A DNA stretch of 64,000 nt from Thelephora terrestris (Eukaryota > Basidiomycota > Agaricomycetes > Thelephorales > Thelephoraceae), in assembly GCA_015956445.1 (NCBI GenBank), contig WIUZ02000007.1:1302001-1366000 (forward strand), given 5' to 3'. Made by a program: the position numbers and the translations under genes. Below the pieces are notes generated by a model. It did not search any database. It saw only the letters and a program-made list of their open reading frames with translations, and was not told where the DNA came from. Positions within the stretch are counted from its first letter, which is position 1, and every line of letters begins with the position of its first letter. Positions 33,501 to 46,297 of the stretch are shown here, piece after piece.

Positions 33501-36500
33501 ACCTGGTTTAAGCACATCAGATTTTGGGCTATCTGGCGGATCTCAAACAGGTTTTCGTCTCCAAGAGCCCGAAGTTGCTCCATCTGGCCGAAACAGCACT
33601 GTCGCACCGCGTTGTCGATGGATTGGTTGTCGCGTTCCCGATAGATGGCCCGAAGCGCATGGTACAACGGCGCGCCAGAATTGCGCTCTCCAGCATTACT
33701 CGGCAAATCCCATGTCTCTGTTCGCCATCCGAGATGATAGGCCATTTCCGACGAGTAGAATGTCGCTTGAGTTGCAGACGGAGCGCTCTGGAGGGCATTC
33801 ATGGCCAAATTGTGGAACCCGAAAGCGTGCAATGACTGGAAGACACCTTCAACCTCGGATGGGACGTTGCTCCCTGCCTCCACAGCAGCTCCGTGGAAAC
33901 GGAACGACTTATCCCACTGTTTTTCGTGATGAAAGCGCTTCACGAGGAAACGGCGCAGATCTTGGGTTTTGATCCCGTAGAACCCGTCTGGTTCGTCAAT
34001 GTGGCTGTAGATATCGAACAGAATGGTTTCTTCATGTGGGTCCTCCGAGGGAGTGAGGACGTCGTGTTCCGCGGCCAGCTCGAGGAAAAGAAGAGCAGTG
34101 GTGTATGCGCCACACGTGATTGCGGTGCTCGCGAGCAGTCGGAAACTGATTTTAAGCCACTTGTCGTACGCCAGAGCATCTTTCGGGATTGCGGGTCGGA
34201 AGTGTCGCAGATGTAAAACAACATCCACTATGCACTTCAAGCAGCTCATAGAAGCGGACTCTTGGCTGAGCACGGAGGTGAAGTATTGGGAAAGGATTTG
34301 AGAGGATGTGTTTCCTTTGGATTCGTCCTGGAGGATGCTGTGAACGAGGACCGGAAGGGATTGTTCTGCGAAGCTGACGTCTGTTTCGAGCACGTGCACA
34401 AGTTGGGCGTAGAAAGGGTCTCGGGATGACAAAATATCGCTGAGGAGGGTGCACAAAGTTGTGATCCACCTGGGGAAGTCCTTGCAGAGTTCGGTGTATG
34501 AAGGTTGCTGAAGATCGGTGAGATCTCTGACCGCTCGAGTGCGTGGGGCGAAGTGATAACGTTGGAGATACTCGAGTTCTCGGGATCCTTCTGGGATCAA
34601 AGGGGGTGGGAATTCTGGCATCTTGACCGACGCAATGTACCGCAAGGTTTCGTATGCAATGTGGATTTGAGAGGGATCGTGCGACTGAAGGATTTCGTGA
34701 AGACTGAGGATGAATGGTCCCTGGACTTGGAGGTGTATATCGTCAGGTTTTTTCCTCGTGAGCCGTCGGTGCAAATCACAGATCGTCAGCCTTCCTACTT
34801 GGCCAACCTCGAAACTACTTATCTGCCCTTGCTGACAAACAAGCAATGAAGAGAAAGCGTCGATATCTTCGTCCAAAAGCTGAGAAAGTGGTGGGATGGA
34901 ATTCTTCAGTCTCCAAAAATCCGACTGCGCGAACCGCTCGATTGGAAGCTCGTTGCGAGAAGCGAAGTCGTAAAGGCGGCGCACGACACGGAACTTCGAA
35001 GAGACACGAGTGTCCCCCAGTATCTTGGACAGTTTACTGCAAGGGATGTTGTCGAGGAGAGCGGCCAGTTTTGGATTCGGGTCGCAAGGCCAAGCAGGAA
35101 GAGCTTTGAGCACCAACTCCTTCAGATCGGACCGTTTACAGAGTTCTAATGCCTGATCCTCGATCCATCGCGCAAGATCCACCCCTAGCATGGTGATGAT
35201 ATCCTCACCCCCGCTCGTCGCGTAGTCGTGTGCAGCGCAGCTGATAGCGATCAACGCATCCGGTAACCGAGCCTCTGCATAACCGGTTTTGGAATAGATC
35301 GCCAAGGCCCATTCGATCATAGACTGAGCAGCGCGGACTAGGTCGAATTGGCCCATGCAGGTGGTACACCATTGCACTAATGTGCGCAGGATCGTGCAGT
35401 CGGTGAAGTGGATGGGGTAAGAAGCGATCCAAACGGAGATCCCGTTTAACAAGCGCAATTGCTCGTTGACCAATGGGCAGTCCTGGGCCTCCGCGAACAT
35501 CCTGTGTAGAATATGGAAGGTGGTAGAGGGGCTTTCCGCGGCGGGAACTTTGCGGGCAATCCAGGCAAGGGAGCGAAGGATAGTTGCTGTGCTGAACGCC
35601 GGAAGGTTGGGTTCGTGGAATTGGAAATCATCGGAGGACCGATATCGGGAAATGGAGCAGAAATTCAAGACGGCGCGGTCTGACTCCTTCAGCATTTGCA
35701 AGCTCTGACAGATTTCGCCATCGGGATTGAAGTCCTGATCCCCAAGACCACGCAGGATCTCGACAACTATCCCGTCTACATGCCTCTCCAGTAACTGGTC
35801 CAAGTCCCCTTGCAAGTCCTTGAGTCTCGATCGTAGCTCATCCTCCAAACCGTCGTGATCGTTCGAGTCCATCGAAACGTTGATCTGGTACGCAACAATT
35901 TCGGGGAAACAAAGAGCGATCCCTTGCGCAGGGGTCTTCTGGGTTACCTTGCAATGGTTGGCGAAGAGTGCACGGCTGTTCTTGAGCTCAGCGCCTGACG
36001 CCGATTTCCGCAAGCCGCCCGATTTACCATCCGCGAAGAGGTACACCAAAGAGAAAGGGAGGAATGCAACCTCCGCATACTCTCTCAGGTTTTTATACCC
36101 AAGAAGGTGAGGGGGGAATCGGTAGGGGTCGAACCCTCCGTTGTAGATGGAGTAGGCAATCTGGCCCGAGTAGCATTCGAACAGCGTGGAGAACTTCTTG
36201 AAGCCCATGCGCGCGGCGACCGCCTTGAGGACGCACTCGATGTGGTGTGTGAATACCGGCGAGTTCATTTGAACCTCGAGAATGTGGAAGTATGCGCCGC
36301 GCCTGACCGATGAACCGATAATCATCACATTGCCCATATACAGCAGTCGGGTGAGAATTTGTTCGTATCTGTATTGATGTCAGAATCTCAATGAGACCGA
36401 GATGAAATAGGTACGCACTGGCGGAGATCTGTCGGGAGCCCTTCAATCAACTCACGGTAAACCGTGGGAGCGTCCTTGTCTGCCAAGTTTGTGGGCGAAA

Positions 36501-39500
36501 GAAGTTTGGCACTGAGAGTAGCGAGTTTGAACCTGACACGGATATCCTCATCCGAGCCTAACTGAGGGAGTAACTCCGAAGGAAGAGAGCAGTCCACTTC
36601 TGCGTCGTTCCAAGCCTTCTGCCAGGGGTCCTTGTTGAGGTAGCTACTCATGAAACAAGAGAAGGCATAGCGAACCCTCCACGATCTGACCTTCTTCCCA
36701 ACAATCATATCGGAGTAGAATTTGTAAAGGAACTGGACCTTGCACAAGGCATCCACAGCTGAGGGTTGTAACCACACCCCGATCGTCGCGTCCAAAAATC
36801 GGATTACTTCGAGGTTCATTGTCTCTCTTTTCGCGAACGCCGGATCGCGCATATGTTGGGAGAACCTGAGAAGCAGTGCATCCGTCGCGTTGACTCCTAG
36901 GTTAAACCTTCCACAGCGAACGTTCTCGGAGTACGAGGGAATCATAGACAGAAAGTCATCCCCGTCGGCATCCAATATAATCTGCAGCAGTTCCTTGTCT
37001 CGGGTGGTTTCGCCACTGGCTGATTCTAGGATTGGGACAAGGGAGAGGAAGTCGATGCAGATTCTTGCGATGTGCCGATGGGTCGAGTTGGCGTCCAGTT
37101 TCTTCTCCGCCCGATTAGTTTGCGACGTTCGTATCGGACCAAACCCATCGGCCTCGTCGACCTCGATCGTGTTGCTTTGCTTGGACGTCGGTAACCCGGC
37201 TGAGACTCTAAGAATATCCCGAAATACGCCAAAAAGGTTTTCGAAAGTGTCTTGAACCTTGAAAATTGGTTAATGTTGAACCATAGTGAGTGAGTATGAG
37301 AGAGACCCACGTCGGAACTCTGGAAGATGACCTTCTGTACGGCTCGCCTCTGTTCCTGGATCCCCTCGCGCCTCGTGGTCCCGCCTGATTTCAACGAACC
37401 AAGTACCTGTCTTCTAATTCCGGTGTAGTCCGTAGGCGCCACGATAGCCTCCCTCCAATCCTCAGACGGCATTTCCTCGTCAACGGCGATCAAGGTCTCC
37501 AACCCCAACAGCAACAAACAGCGCTCCTCGGAGGACCATGTCTTTTCCCTCAAAAGCGGAGCGAGAAGTCCGACAAGACGACAAGCCGCCTGGATCGTTC
37601 GCCGATTCGGGCGGGTCCCGTTCAGCTGAAGTACGGATTCGAAGTACAGCGTAAGGACCGCGAAATCGAGACCCTTCCTAGCACGTTCGGCTGTAATCTG
37701 TACGTCCTCGCCATTCTCCCATTCGTCCGCGAGGGCCTCGAGTGACCTCAGCAGGTAAGACGATATCCTGCGCTCACGACCAGTAGATTGGGTAAGGTCG
37801 CCATCTGTCCCCAAAGTGAGCCTATCTTGCGCGAAGGAGCTTTGAGGTCCTCCTTCCTGTGACTGGAACTGAGGTAGACGGGAATAAAGGAGGTAATCTC
37901 GGATGATGGAGGTTCGGGAGTGTTCGGCCATGACATTGGCGACCACGCCTTCCGGAAGGACGCGGCGGCACACGACATTGCTTCGCTTCGCAAGGCTACA
38001 GATAGTCTCTAGGACCAACAACACGTCGCTGACGGTATGATTGGGCATTTGAGACTTGGCCCTACCACGTTGAGCCTTGGCGCTCGCGGCTTCTTCAGCA
38101 ACCCTCCAGCTCTCGGTTAACCAGGTGATAACCTTATCTTCCAACTGCATCCGGTACAGTCGAACGTCTTGATTTGCGACCTTGAGGCAAAGCGTGATAA
38201 ACATGCAAACGGAGTCGTAGGGGAAAGTAGGTCCTTGGACATCGAGATCTTTGGCGAAGGCCTCGATCTCAGCGAGAACTCGGTGGGATGGGAGCAAAGA
38301 CGACGCGTGGACGAGTAGGACATAGGCTAAATGCGAGGCTGTGCGACAAACTGCGGAAACTGATGTCCGGCGTATAGCTTGTGTCCATATCTGTTCCCAA
38401 ACGTTGCCTGTTCGAGGGGTCTGCAAGGAGAATGTAGAGTTTTGGGTTGGAAGGGTCTGGGATTGTGAAGCACCCGATGGGGAAGAGGTGGCATTATCGT
38501 GAGCGATAGCTGCTAAACACATGGAAGCCCAAGATTGGAGGGTGGAATCATCGTGCGAGACTAGTTGAGCGAGATGGGATAGAACATCTTGTTTAAGTCC
38601 GTCGTGAAGCACGGACCAATGCCGATCAATGAAAAAGAGAAGGGTCTGTAACCGGAATACCCGGACATTTGGGTTGGGATGCTTTTGACTATCGGTTAAT
38701 AAAGAGGCGATAGGATTATCCCTGCGAATGCGTTTCCCCCCACCCTTGACGCCACTACCTGATTGGCCAGAGTGCGTCGATTCCGAGAGAACATATAACT
38801 GTAAAGTTCCGTTCAGGGACAATTCAAAAGGAACAAAGGATGACAACGACCTTCTCAGCGCAATCTGCTTGTAATTCCAACACAGCCCATGCCAACGCTT
38901 GTCCTGAATCGAAATGCCAAAAGGTTCTGAATGTCCGGGCTGTGAAAGGACTGTTGCCCGAATCGAGCGGAGCGTCTCCGGGATGTTGAATTTGTAGGCG
39001 CAAGGAATCCTGGGATAACAGTTCAACACCCCACCTACTCTCGGCTTCAGCATCGAGTGTATGCCAAAGCTTCCCGAGTCCATCTCCGTAGATACCCTCT
39101 GCAGAAGGCCTGAGCTCGTCCGACTCCGATCCAAATTTGCCGATCGAGACGTGAGGGAGGAGCGTCTTCAGAATCGCCACCAAAATTTCTTTCATGCCCC
39201 GGTTCTTCGTCGTCCATATGCCAACGAGACTGTCCCAGGACTTCCAAGCAAATTTGCTTATAAGTTCCCGACAGTTAAGTTCGAGGTGAGAAAGTGTCGC
39301 AGAAAGGGCAATCAGGTAGTCCTGATGGAGGGAGGTATCTGCCGGATAACGAACCAAGAACTCCTGTAAACCGTTCAAGATGGCACTGGGGAGGTAATCG
39401 TGTTCTGGATGGAGTAGCGGGGCAGAAGATGATTGTAGGAGGGTAGCGAGTAGACCGGTGAACTCGATTTGTACAAGCGAAACGGGTTGCAAGGTGCGGT

Positions 39501-40200
39501 TGGAAGGGGTTTTCGTAACCCGAGGAGGTGGTGAGCTAGATTCTGCCCTTCTACGTTTCTTCGTGGACCTCGGCGTCGAGGGACCCGGCTCTTCGTCCAT
39601 GTACAGGTCTGCATCGTCAGGATTCGACGAAGTCGATGTCCTATCATATTCGTCTTCCTCCTCCATGGGGTCATCCAGGAAAGTGGTGATGCTGCGTCCA
39701 AGGATAACGTTCAAGGACAATTTAAGGAGATCGATCCACATTAAATCGTCCATATGTGCGAGATGTGGAGGGTACCCAACCAGGCAACGAAGGGCTTTGA
39801 CATAATTGAGGACCACCGGTTCAAAGAGCCTTCCGGAGCGAACCATGGTCTGGGTGAGGTGATTCAATAGCGCGTTCCTGGCGCCCTTCGAGAGCCTCTC
39901 AACACTCCTCTCCGTCAACCATCTCACAACCGAAGTGGCCTCCTCCAATCTCTTCGTCACGGCGGCCGTAGGTCCAGAGCTCTTCGATAGCGCCTTTTCG
40001 TACGCAGCTTTCTCCAACCTCACCGTGACGAACAACGCCTGGAATAAGGCCAGCCATCCCGATCCTTTCGTTTTATCTTCTTCGTGGCGTGCGACAACTG
40101 AGTCTCGTTGAAAGATGCGTCGGATCGTCACGAGGGCCTCTTGCCGCTCGCGAGACTTTGTACTCTGAAGTTGATCGCGAACTTCTTCTAGGGTGCTCAT
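30519..40200 (-). CDS. TEL1: TEL1/ATM-type PI3K-like protein kinase, complete
   Basis: A giant Ser/Thr kinase of the DNA double-strand-break and telomere-maintenance pathway, normally recruited by the MRN complex. At the N-terminus (ATG 40,200) EEVRDQLQSTKSRERQEALV fits the TAN motif specific to Tel1/ATM. A long HEAT-repeat region follows, then a FAT region (for example WVSEACLEKPTDILSNFFEP). The kinase domain has FKGEGADDIRQDAVMEQVFQ, the catalytic loop LGLGDRHTSNIL and activation segment HIDLGIAFDQG. The FATC tail ends NLSHMYSGWGPHF, whose last residues come from a tiny terminal exon (30,519-30,538). I place ten introns of about 45-65 bp, including 38,799-38,850, 37,258-37,310, 36,369-36,418, 33,357-33,401, 32,915-32,962 and 30,539-30,591; all keep frame. 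The protein is about 3,050 residues, slightly long for fungal Tel1. No break is seen. Confidence 0.93.
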
Positions 40201-40363
40201 TGCTGAGCGGATGAAAGGTGGGAGGGCTGTGACTTGTGCCGAGTTTGACGCGACCCATCCGACCAAAGGTTCTTTCGGATGATGCCGAAATTTCTCGATT
40301 CAATTGATCAGAGCAAGTCAGATAAACCCTCTGGGTGACCGCCACCTCACATTCTGACTCACA

Positions 40364-40816
40364 ATGACTGCCAACACTCCAACTCGAGGAGACCTCCTCA
40401 AATCCGCAGAGTCCTTCTGCAACTCCTTCGCAAATAAAAAACCCATCGAAGAAATCCTATCTCACTTCTCCACAACTCACGCAACGTGCTGCTTCGAGCA
40501 TGGGCTACCCGCCCTCGCACCGTTCCTCGGCCGTACATTCACAAATCCCGCAGATTATCTCGAGGTCATTTCTAAATGCTTGACCTACGAAAACGCAAAA
40601 TACTTCGCGTATATGGTCGATGCGGAAACCCGTAAAGTCAACGTTCAGGGGAGTGCACGTTTCACGTGGATCGAAAGCAAGGAATGCTGGGACGAAATCT
40701 TCACATACGTGCTCGACTTTGATCACGAAGCAAAGATCACGGATTGGAAGGTGTGGGCTGACTCAGGGGCCGCCTACCTGGCCAAGGAGGGGAAGTTGAA
40801 GGATCTTCGGCAGTAA
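40364..40816 (+). CDS. Small NTF2-like / SnoaL-like fold protein, 150 aa
   Basis: A single uninterrupted exon. The pattern is that of the NTF2-like superfamily: an N-terminal helix pair (LLKSAESFCNSFANKKPIEE), then ILSHFSTTHATCCFEHG, and a curved sheet ending WDEIFTYVLDFDHEAKITDW and KVWADSGAAYLA. Fungal proteins of this length and layout are common and mostly uncharacterised. They may be enzymes or binding proteins, and no catalytic set can be assigned from sequence alone. It is divergent from TEL1 with 163 bp between the start codons, so a shared promoter is likely. Confidence 0.7.
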   Translation: MTANTPTRGDLLKSAESFCNSFANKKPIEEILSHFSTTHATCCFEHGLPALAPFLGRTFTNPADYLEVISKCLTYENAKYFAYMVDAETRKVNVQGSARFTWIESKECWDEIFTYVLDFDHEAKITDWKVWADSGAAYLAKEGKLKDLRQ

Positions 40817-40990
40817 ACTAAAAGATCTGTTGTACAGCATTCCATCGTGGGTGGTGTTCTCCTAGTAGGTCGTACAGCGTACAACACAATACAACGCTTA
40901 CGTACCCCTGGGCACTGATGTCAACTCCCGAACCATCATTGAACTTTCCCGAGCACTTACCTTTGCCATATGAGTAAAATATAATCCAGC

Positions 40991-42857
40991 TTAAACATCG
41001 AACCGCCTGAGCTCGACTTCTGCTCCTCTAACAGTTGCAATCTTCCTCTCATCAAATGCCACCGAACCTCTACCCTTCCACACCGTGTCATCGCCAATCT
41101 CAACCTGGGCACCCTCCAGCCACGTTAATTCCTTGGAATCTTTCGTCCCTCGCGGCCGCTCCTCCAAGTCCCAAACCCAAATGCTGCCATCAACGCTCAG
41201 GCTAACACACCGCCCATCAGCTACCCAAATCTTCTCGATATCACTCTCAGGTCCATACAAGTACCGCACAAACACCAGTTTCGGGGTGCCAGCCGAGGGT
41301 GTGGAAGGTAGGGTCAACCTGTATTGTTGTAATGCATTGGAGAACGCGGTGTATCGATTCATCCTAGGGGAAGATGAAGAGGCCGACGCTGAGAGAGGTG
41401 CTAAAACGACCCATTTGCCGTCGGTCTGGGTGTCAACGACCTTCTCAACCTTCCTCCCCCATTGTTCTTGTGCGGTTTTGAATTGTTCCTCATCGATCCA
41501 CCCGAGGGGGAGGTCGTGGGCCCTGACGGTGCGGGTTGAGATCAAGGTGGGTGGAGTGAAAGTACCACCGACGTCCTCCCCAAGCTTGATGAGAAGTTCC
41601 GTCACACCAACGCTCCAATGTCGCGGATACACGGGGACAGAGAACACCAGCACCACCTTCAAGACATCCCGCGCTCCGTGGGAGGGCGAAATGATGATCG
41701 AAGCGGGAGGGTATGAAGTGAACGATGACAACGTTTGTGTGTGTTTCACTTTGCCATGTTCAGAGAGGTCGTAGATGCATAGGGTGAACGTCGCGGAAAG
41801 TGTTAGCAGAACGGGATGGTGGTATGCGGCTTGGGTCACGGGTACAGTCCTTTCAATTCTATGCGAGGGAATGTAGGCGAGGACACGAGAGGAAGCCGTC
41901 AATGACTGTTGGTCGACGGAAAATATTGAGAATTCCCCCGTAGAAAGGAATGACGCAAGGCGAATGTGCCGCGAGTGCGAGCACGGAGTGGATTGATCGA
42001 GAGCAAAGGCGGTAATCCGTGCATGACCCTCGGAGCCGCATGAAGTTGCGCGGATTGTGTGCGGTTGTCGCCCAAGCGCTAGGAATCGTACCGTTGGTGA
42101 TGACGGCTCGATGGGTGAATGTACGATGATATCGCCCATGAGGATAAGACCTGGTCCGCGGTCCTCTGAAACGTGCCCCCTTCCATTCAGCAATACTGTA
42201 GGAGGCCACAGGCCGCAGGGGCCTACCTTCAGAACTCGTAGGATCCATGTCTCCGGTGACCGCGCATGCAGTTGGGCCAGGCTCAAATGTTTGGACGGTG
42301 CACCTGCCTGGTGATTGTTGTCAGTGATTTAGCATGCGAAAGATAGAGGACCCGCGTACCGTTGCGCCAGTTCTCCCCTAGCTTGAAGAGCACCTTCCAA
42401 TTGACAGCCTCCTCCTGCTTGCCCCGCTCAATCACCCCCTGCGCTCTCGTAGGCAGCGGCTTAATAACCCGACTCTTTTGACCGACAGGAGGGGCCAGGG
42501 GGCTCCGCATCATTCGGACCCGCACTCGGCCATACTCGGCCAGATACAAAGCCTTCCAAAGCTGCAACGACGGAAACCAGAAGGGATGCCTTCGTGTTAA
42601 TCCTCGTCAAGATCATCAACGTCTCGGTTTTAATGCACCTGATTGTCTTGTGAGAGCCTGGCCCAGTTCTTGTTCGTGGGCTGGACTGTGCAGAGGTCCC
42701 CAGCGGAGAGGCAGGAAAAGATCACAAGGATAAGTTCATCGTAGAACACCTCGTCGAACGAGAGGCTCCGCCGGCGACCGAAACTTGTATCTGAAGTTTG
42801 AGACGAGTGCTGAACCTTGGTAGGTGGGAGTGACGAGGGTGAATGAGCTCGTTTCAT
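40991..42857 (-). CDS. F-box protein with a C-terminal WD40/beta-propeller-like region
   Basis: Three exons (42,857-42,639; 42,561-42,360; 42,303-40,991) join in frame to about 577 residues. The N-terminal F-box reads DEVFYDELILVIFSCLSAGD, then LCTVQPTNKNWARLSQDNQL and WKALYL, the usual Skp1-binding pattern, so this should be the substrate adaptor of an SCF ubiquitin ligase. The last 430 residues are beta-rich and propeller-like, with blades such as RHIRLASFLSTGEFSIFSVD and ADGRCVSLSVDGSIWVWDLE. Strict WD repeats are few. A second, truncated copy of exon 1 lies at 43,998-44,122. The substrate is unknown. Confidence 0.8.
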
Positions 42858-43166
42858 TGTCACTTTCGGAGGGTGTGCGGAGGGGTGATGTTTTCGCCCA
42901 ACCAGCGCTAGGCAAATCCCGGATACACCCTGCCGACTCAAGTCTGCCAACCTGACCAACTCGACACACAATGTTGCACTGAAGAGCTGTAGCGATTGAA
43001 TTCGAGGCAATTTATGTTTCCTCGGTAAGTGCCTACATCCAGCGCCCTGCCCCTATTGAACCTGCCATCCCAGTAGCATGTCACTGGATTTAAGGCGCAA
43101 GAACTTCAACGGTGTTGGGAAACTGCGACTGCGAGCGCTGATGTACTTCACACGAATTCTAGCCGG
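42858..43166. other. Short intergenic stretch before the decayed SUR2 copy
   Basis: Upstream region of the F-box gene. No motif recognised. Confidence 0.3.
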
Positions 43167-43530
43167 ATGAAAGGGAGACCCCTGGAGCACTATCCACCAC
43201 AACACGACACCAGCAACTACGACAGCTATTTTCCAAAATACGATCTTCCCTCTCACAGGATCTCACGTCCTACATCTCTACCACTCACCCATGGTACTAC
43301 AACCCTAACCCGCAGCTTTGGAGAGGTATGTCAGACTACCTGCTGTCCCTCTCGGACTTGTTGCCGCATTTCGGGTGCTCTGCAGCTTCTTCGAAATTCT
43401 CAACGGGGGGAATTGGGAGCCTGTGAATATTCCCCGAATGGAATCCTTTGCGCCACTCATCTCTCATTCCTTGTTTACTTGCACTCGCCCAAGTTCTCTC
43501 CGGATTGTGAGCACCACTATCCATGAATAG
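43167..43530 (+). pseudogene. Decayed partial copy of the SUR2 5' region
   Basis: Matches the start of the intact SUR2 gene: the upstream CACCACAACACGACACCAGC, then ACTCACCCATGGTACTACAA, which encodes THPWYYN in both. The frame is lost soon after. The match then jumps from about codon 65 to the segment around ATTCCCCGAATGGA (intact: ATTCTCCGAATGGA) and on to the first exon's donor region (CTCTCCGGATTGTGAG against CTCTTCGGATTGTAAG). A large internal deletion and several frame breaks make it a pseudogene. The second and third SUR2 exons are absent. Confidence 0.75.
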
Positions 43531-43849
43531 TACGCAATTGCGGAAACATCGGGAAATCTGCGACTGTAATGGGATTCATCCACCAAGCGCTGTGTTCTGA
43601 CGTCCTGAGGTCCGCCACTTGTTGGCTCTATAGATCTGTGCTGTTACACTTGGACATATGAGATGAACGTGAACTCGACTGTCGGTGTCCTCCGCGTTTC
43701 CTTTCCGGTGGCCGTTCTGTTAGTCTTTAGATCGAGGCCCACTGCAACATCGATCACAATCTGAGGGGAGCGCGAGCTTCGTCGTTATCTTCTGAGAGTT
43801 GCCCGGCCCACGGATTCAGCAGGTACTTGAACATGACCGGGACCAACTA

Positions 43850-43995
43850 CAGACATACGGATGAAACGATTTCTCACTGCAATCTACAGGCAGTTGGAAA
43901 ACCACGGACGCTGGGCACGGTACAGTAAATCGGCCCTATCTTCCTGATCGTGTGGGAGTGCCTGGCCTCATTTGAAATCTGGATTTGTCGGATTG
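43850..43995 (-). pseudogene. Decayed fragment of LSM2
   Basis: The minus strand shows IQISNEARHSHT, matching IQISDEVRHPHM of intact LSM2 exon 3, and the following exon matches at DNA level (TTTCATCCGTATGTCTGTAG against TTTCATCCGTGGCTCTGTGG) with lost frame. It keeps the order and orientation seen at the intact SUR2-LSM2 pair. Confidence 0.7.
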
Positions 43996-43997
43996 GA

Positions 43998-44122
43998 ACA
44001 CACTTTTGAGAGCCTGGCCCAGGTCTTTTATGGGGGCTGAGCCGTGCAGACATCCCCAGCGGAGAGGCAGGATAAAGACACAAGATAAGTTCATCGTAGA
44101 ACGATCATCTTGTTGAATGAGC
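43998..44122 (-). pseudogene. Truncated copy of F-box gene exon 1
   Basis: About 115 bp closely match 42,650-42,765, for example CCCCAGCGGAGAGGCAGGA and GATAAGTTCATCGTAGAAC, in the same orientation as the parent. It directly follows the LSM2 fragment, so the two mark a tandem-duplication junction. No upstream exon sequence continues beyond the hAT insertion. Confidence 0.75.
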
Positions 44123-44130
44123 GGCCTCAT

Positions 44131-44612
44131 CAGGGGGGGCGCGGCAGCGCACCCAGGGACACCTAACTATCAAAGCCCCGATAGGACCCCGGAAGTATCG
44201 TTCACTACCCAAATTTGGGTGAACCCCCTTAAGCGCACCCGTATATGGTAGTAAACGCCAAACAAACACAAATACAGACGTAATATGAGCTCGGCTAATG
44301 AGCAACGGGGACCATACGCGATCACTGAAGTTGGCAGGGGGAGGTTACCCATCCATTTTAGGTTATGCGTATTCTAACTTTATTGGAAGATCCGTTCTTC
44401 ATTTTCTGTTGGCTCAGAGGGATATTTTGTTCCATGTAGTAATGGCTACAGCTTTGTGTGCGAGTGGTTTGCAAGAAAATGCGCCCGCCCCATAGGAGTC
44501 GATGATTAAGTGTTTTGGGAGAAATCACCCAGATCGAGGACCCCGGAAGTATAGTTCAGACCCACCGGGGTGACAGTCGCGTGTCGCTCGGTGCGCTGCC
44601 GCGCCCCCCCTG
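44131..44612. mobile_element. hAT-type MITE, 482 bp
   Basis: The ends are inverted repeats, perfect over 23 bp, starting CAGGGGGGGCGCGGCAGC on both sides and weaker beyond. The 8-bp sequence GGCCTCAT lies directly outside each end (44,123-44,130 and 44,613-44,620). An 8-bp duplication with CAGGG termini is the signature of the hAT superfamily. There is no transposase frame, so it is non-autonomous. The related strings CCCCGGAAGTATCGTTCA and CCCCGGAAGTATAGTTCA occur in the same orientation near each end. Confidence 0.85.
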
Positions 44613-44620
44613 GGCCTCAT

Positions 44621-45213
44621 CAAACGTCGCAACCCGCACCCGAGGCCCCAGACAAGTTCTGAGCATTGGCGGATTGAGCCGGAGGAGGTGAATGGCTTTG
44701 TCTCATTCTCTCTTTCGAGCCATGTGCGAATGAGTGACTTACCCAAGAGACTGCTTACAGCAGTTTTCAGAATGATAGACCGTTTTCCGTACTTGTTTCG
44801 TCCGTTTTGTTTATCTTTTGATGGTAAGTTAAGGATTCAATGGCCCGGGGCTCGGCACCCCGGCATGACGCACAGTGCTGGGCCAAGTCCCTCAGCCTCG
44901 CCCCCGGAAAGACTACAAACACCCCTGGCATTAGCCACGGGAAACTGGCGACCCTGAGGACCGAGAGTTGGGGGAACTGTGTGAATCTGCGGGCCTATTG
45001 GAGGCCAATGTACAAATCCGCCGGTGGCGTGATGCCGGGCTCAATAAGTAAACAAAAACTCTGCGCAGTATGACGGACGAATGACGGAAGTCAGTCTATC
45101 GTTTTTGAACGGAGGCGGAGCCCTCAGGGCAGTTCCAGAGCGCTCGATCTCCGCGCAAGACTTGGTCTTGTGCCACCACCCACCGCCACACGACACCAGC
45201 AACGACAACAATC
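44621..45213. other. Upstream region of SUR2 with a dispersed repeat
   Basis: Contains at 44,890-45,050 a stretch resembling 26,870-27,060 (shared core CCTA-TTGGAGGCC-ATGTAC). The last 40 bp before the SUR2 ATG match the decayed copy at 43,190-43,240. No coding gene recognised. Confidence 0.4.
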
Positions 45214-46297
45214 ATGTCCTCAAATTCGACCTTCCCCTTAACAGGATTTCGCAAATCCTACCTCGCTTCCACTCACCCATGGTACTACAACCCTAACCCG
45301 CAACTTTGGAGCGTCATGTCAGACTACCTGCTTTCAATCCTCGGACCTGTCGCCGCATATTGGCTGCTCTCCAGCTTCTTCGAAATTCTCGACAGGGGGG
45401 ACTGGGAGTGGTTGCGGAAGTACAAAATTCACGAGAGTTCGGAGGTCACATCTCGGAATAGGGTCACAAAGAGGCAGGTGGTCACCGCGGTCATCCTCCA
45501 GCAAGCCATACAAATCACGTTGGGATACTTTTGGATGGACCCCACAACGAAGACCGGAGGACCTATTTCTACGCACATTCTCCGAATGGAGACACTTGCA
45601 CCAACCATATTTCGTTCCCTCGAAGCTTTGGTCGGCCGCCGTGCCGCGGCGTTCCTATGGCTTCACAAAGCTGAAGAACTCGTTTACTATGTTTACTGGT
45701 GGGCAATCCCACTCGCGCAACTTCTCTTCGGATTGTAAGTATCCCCATTCATTGCTCTGCTTTTTACCGACCGCACCGGACAGCTTCCTGATCGACACCT
45801 GGCAATACTTTCTCCATCGCGCCATGCACATGAACACGTTTCTATACAAGACTTTCCACTCTTGGCATCACCGGCTATATGTACCGTACTCTTATGGTGC
45901 ATTGTACAACCACCCCGCTGAAGGCTTCATCCTTGACTCGTGCGGCGCTGTAATTGCCGAGTGGTTGTCGGGGATGTCCTTGCGTCAAGCCACGCTTCTG
46001 TTCACAATCGCTACCTTCAAGACTGTCGATGACCACTGCGGATACTCTCTCCCATTTGACCCTCTACAATGGTTCACCGGCAACAGCTCTGACTACCATG
46101 ACATTCACCACCAGGTATGTACCCTATGGTCCTTTCAGTGTATCACGTACTAAACTGAACCATAGGTTATCGGAATTAAGTCCAACTTCTCACAACCGTT
46201 CTTCGTGCATTGGGACGTCCTGCTCGGGACGCGGATGACGAGACAGGACATTGAAGCCCGAAAAAAGCTCAAGCCTGCTGAGACGAAGTCTTCGTGA
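45214..46297 (+). CDS. SUR2: Sphinganine C4-monooxygenase (sphingolipid 4-hydroxylase)
   Basis: A membrane di-iron enzyme of the fatty-acid-hydroxylase/sterol-desaturase superfamily. In the ER it hydroxylates C4 of dihydrosphingosine or dihydroceramide to give phytosphingosine. Three exons (45,214-45,734; 45,784-46,114; 46,166-46,297) give 327 residues. The histidine boxes are present in order: FLHRAMH, TFHSWHHRLYVPY and SSDYHDIHHQ, and DTWQYFLHRAMHMNTFLYKT is nearly invariant in Sur2 proteins. N-terminal hydrophobic segments include the stretch around YLLSILGPVAAYWLLSSFF. It is convergent with LSM2, with 235 bp between the stops. A dead partial copy lies 2 kb upstream. Confidence 0.93.
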
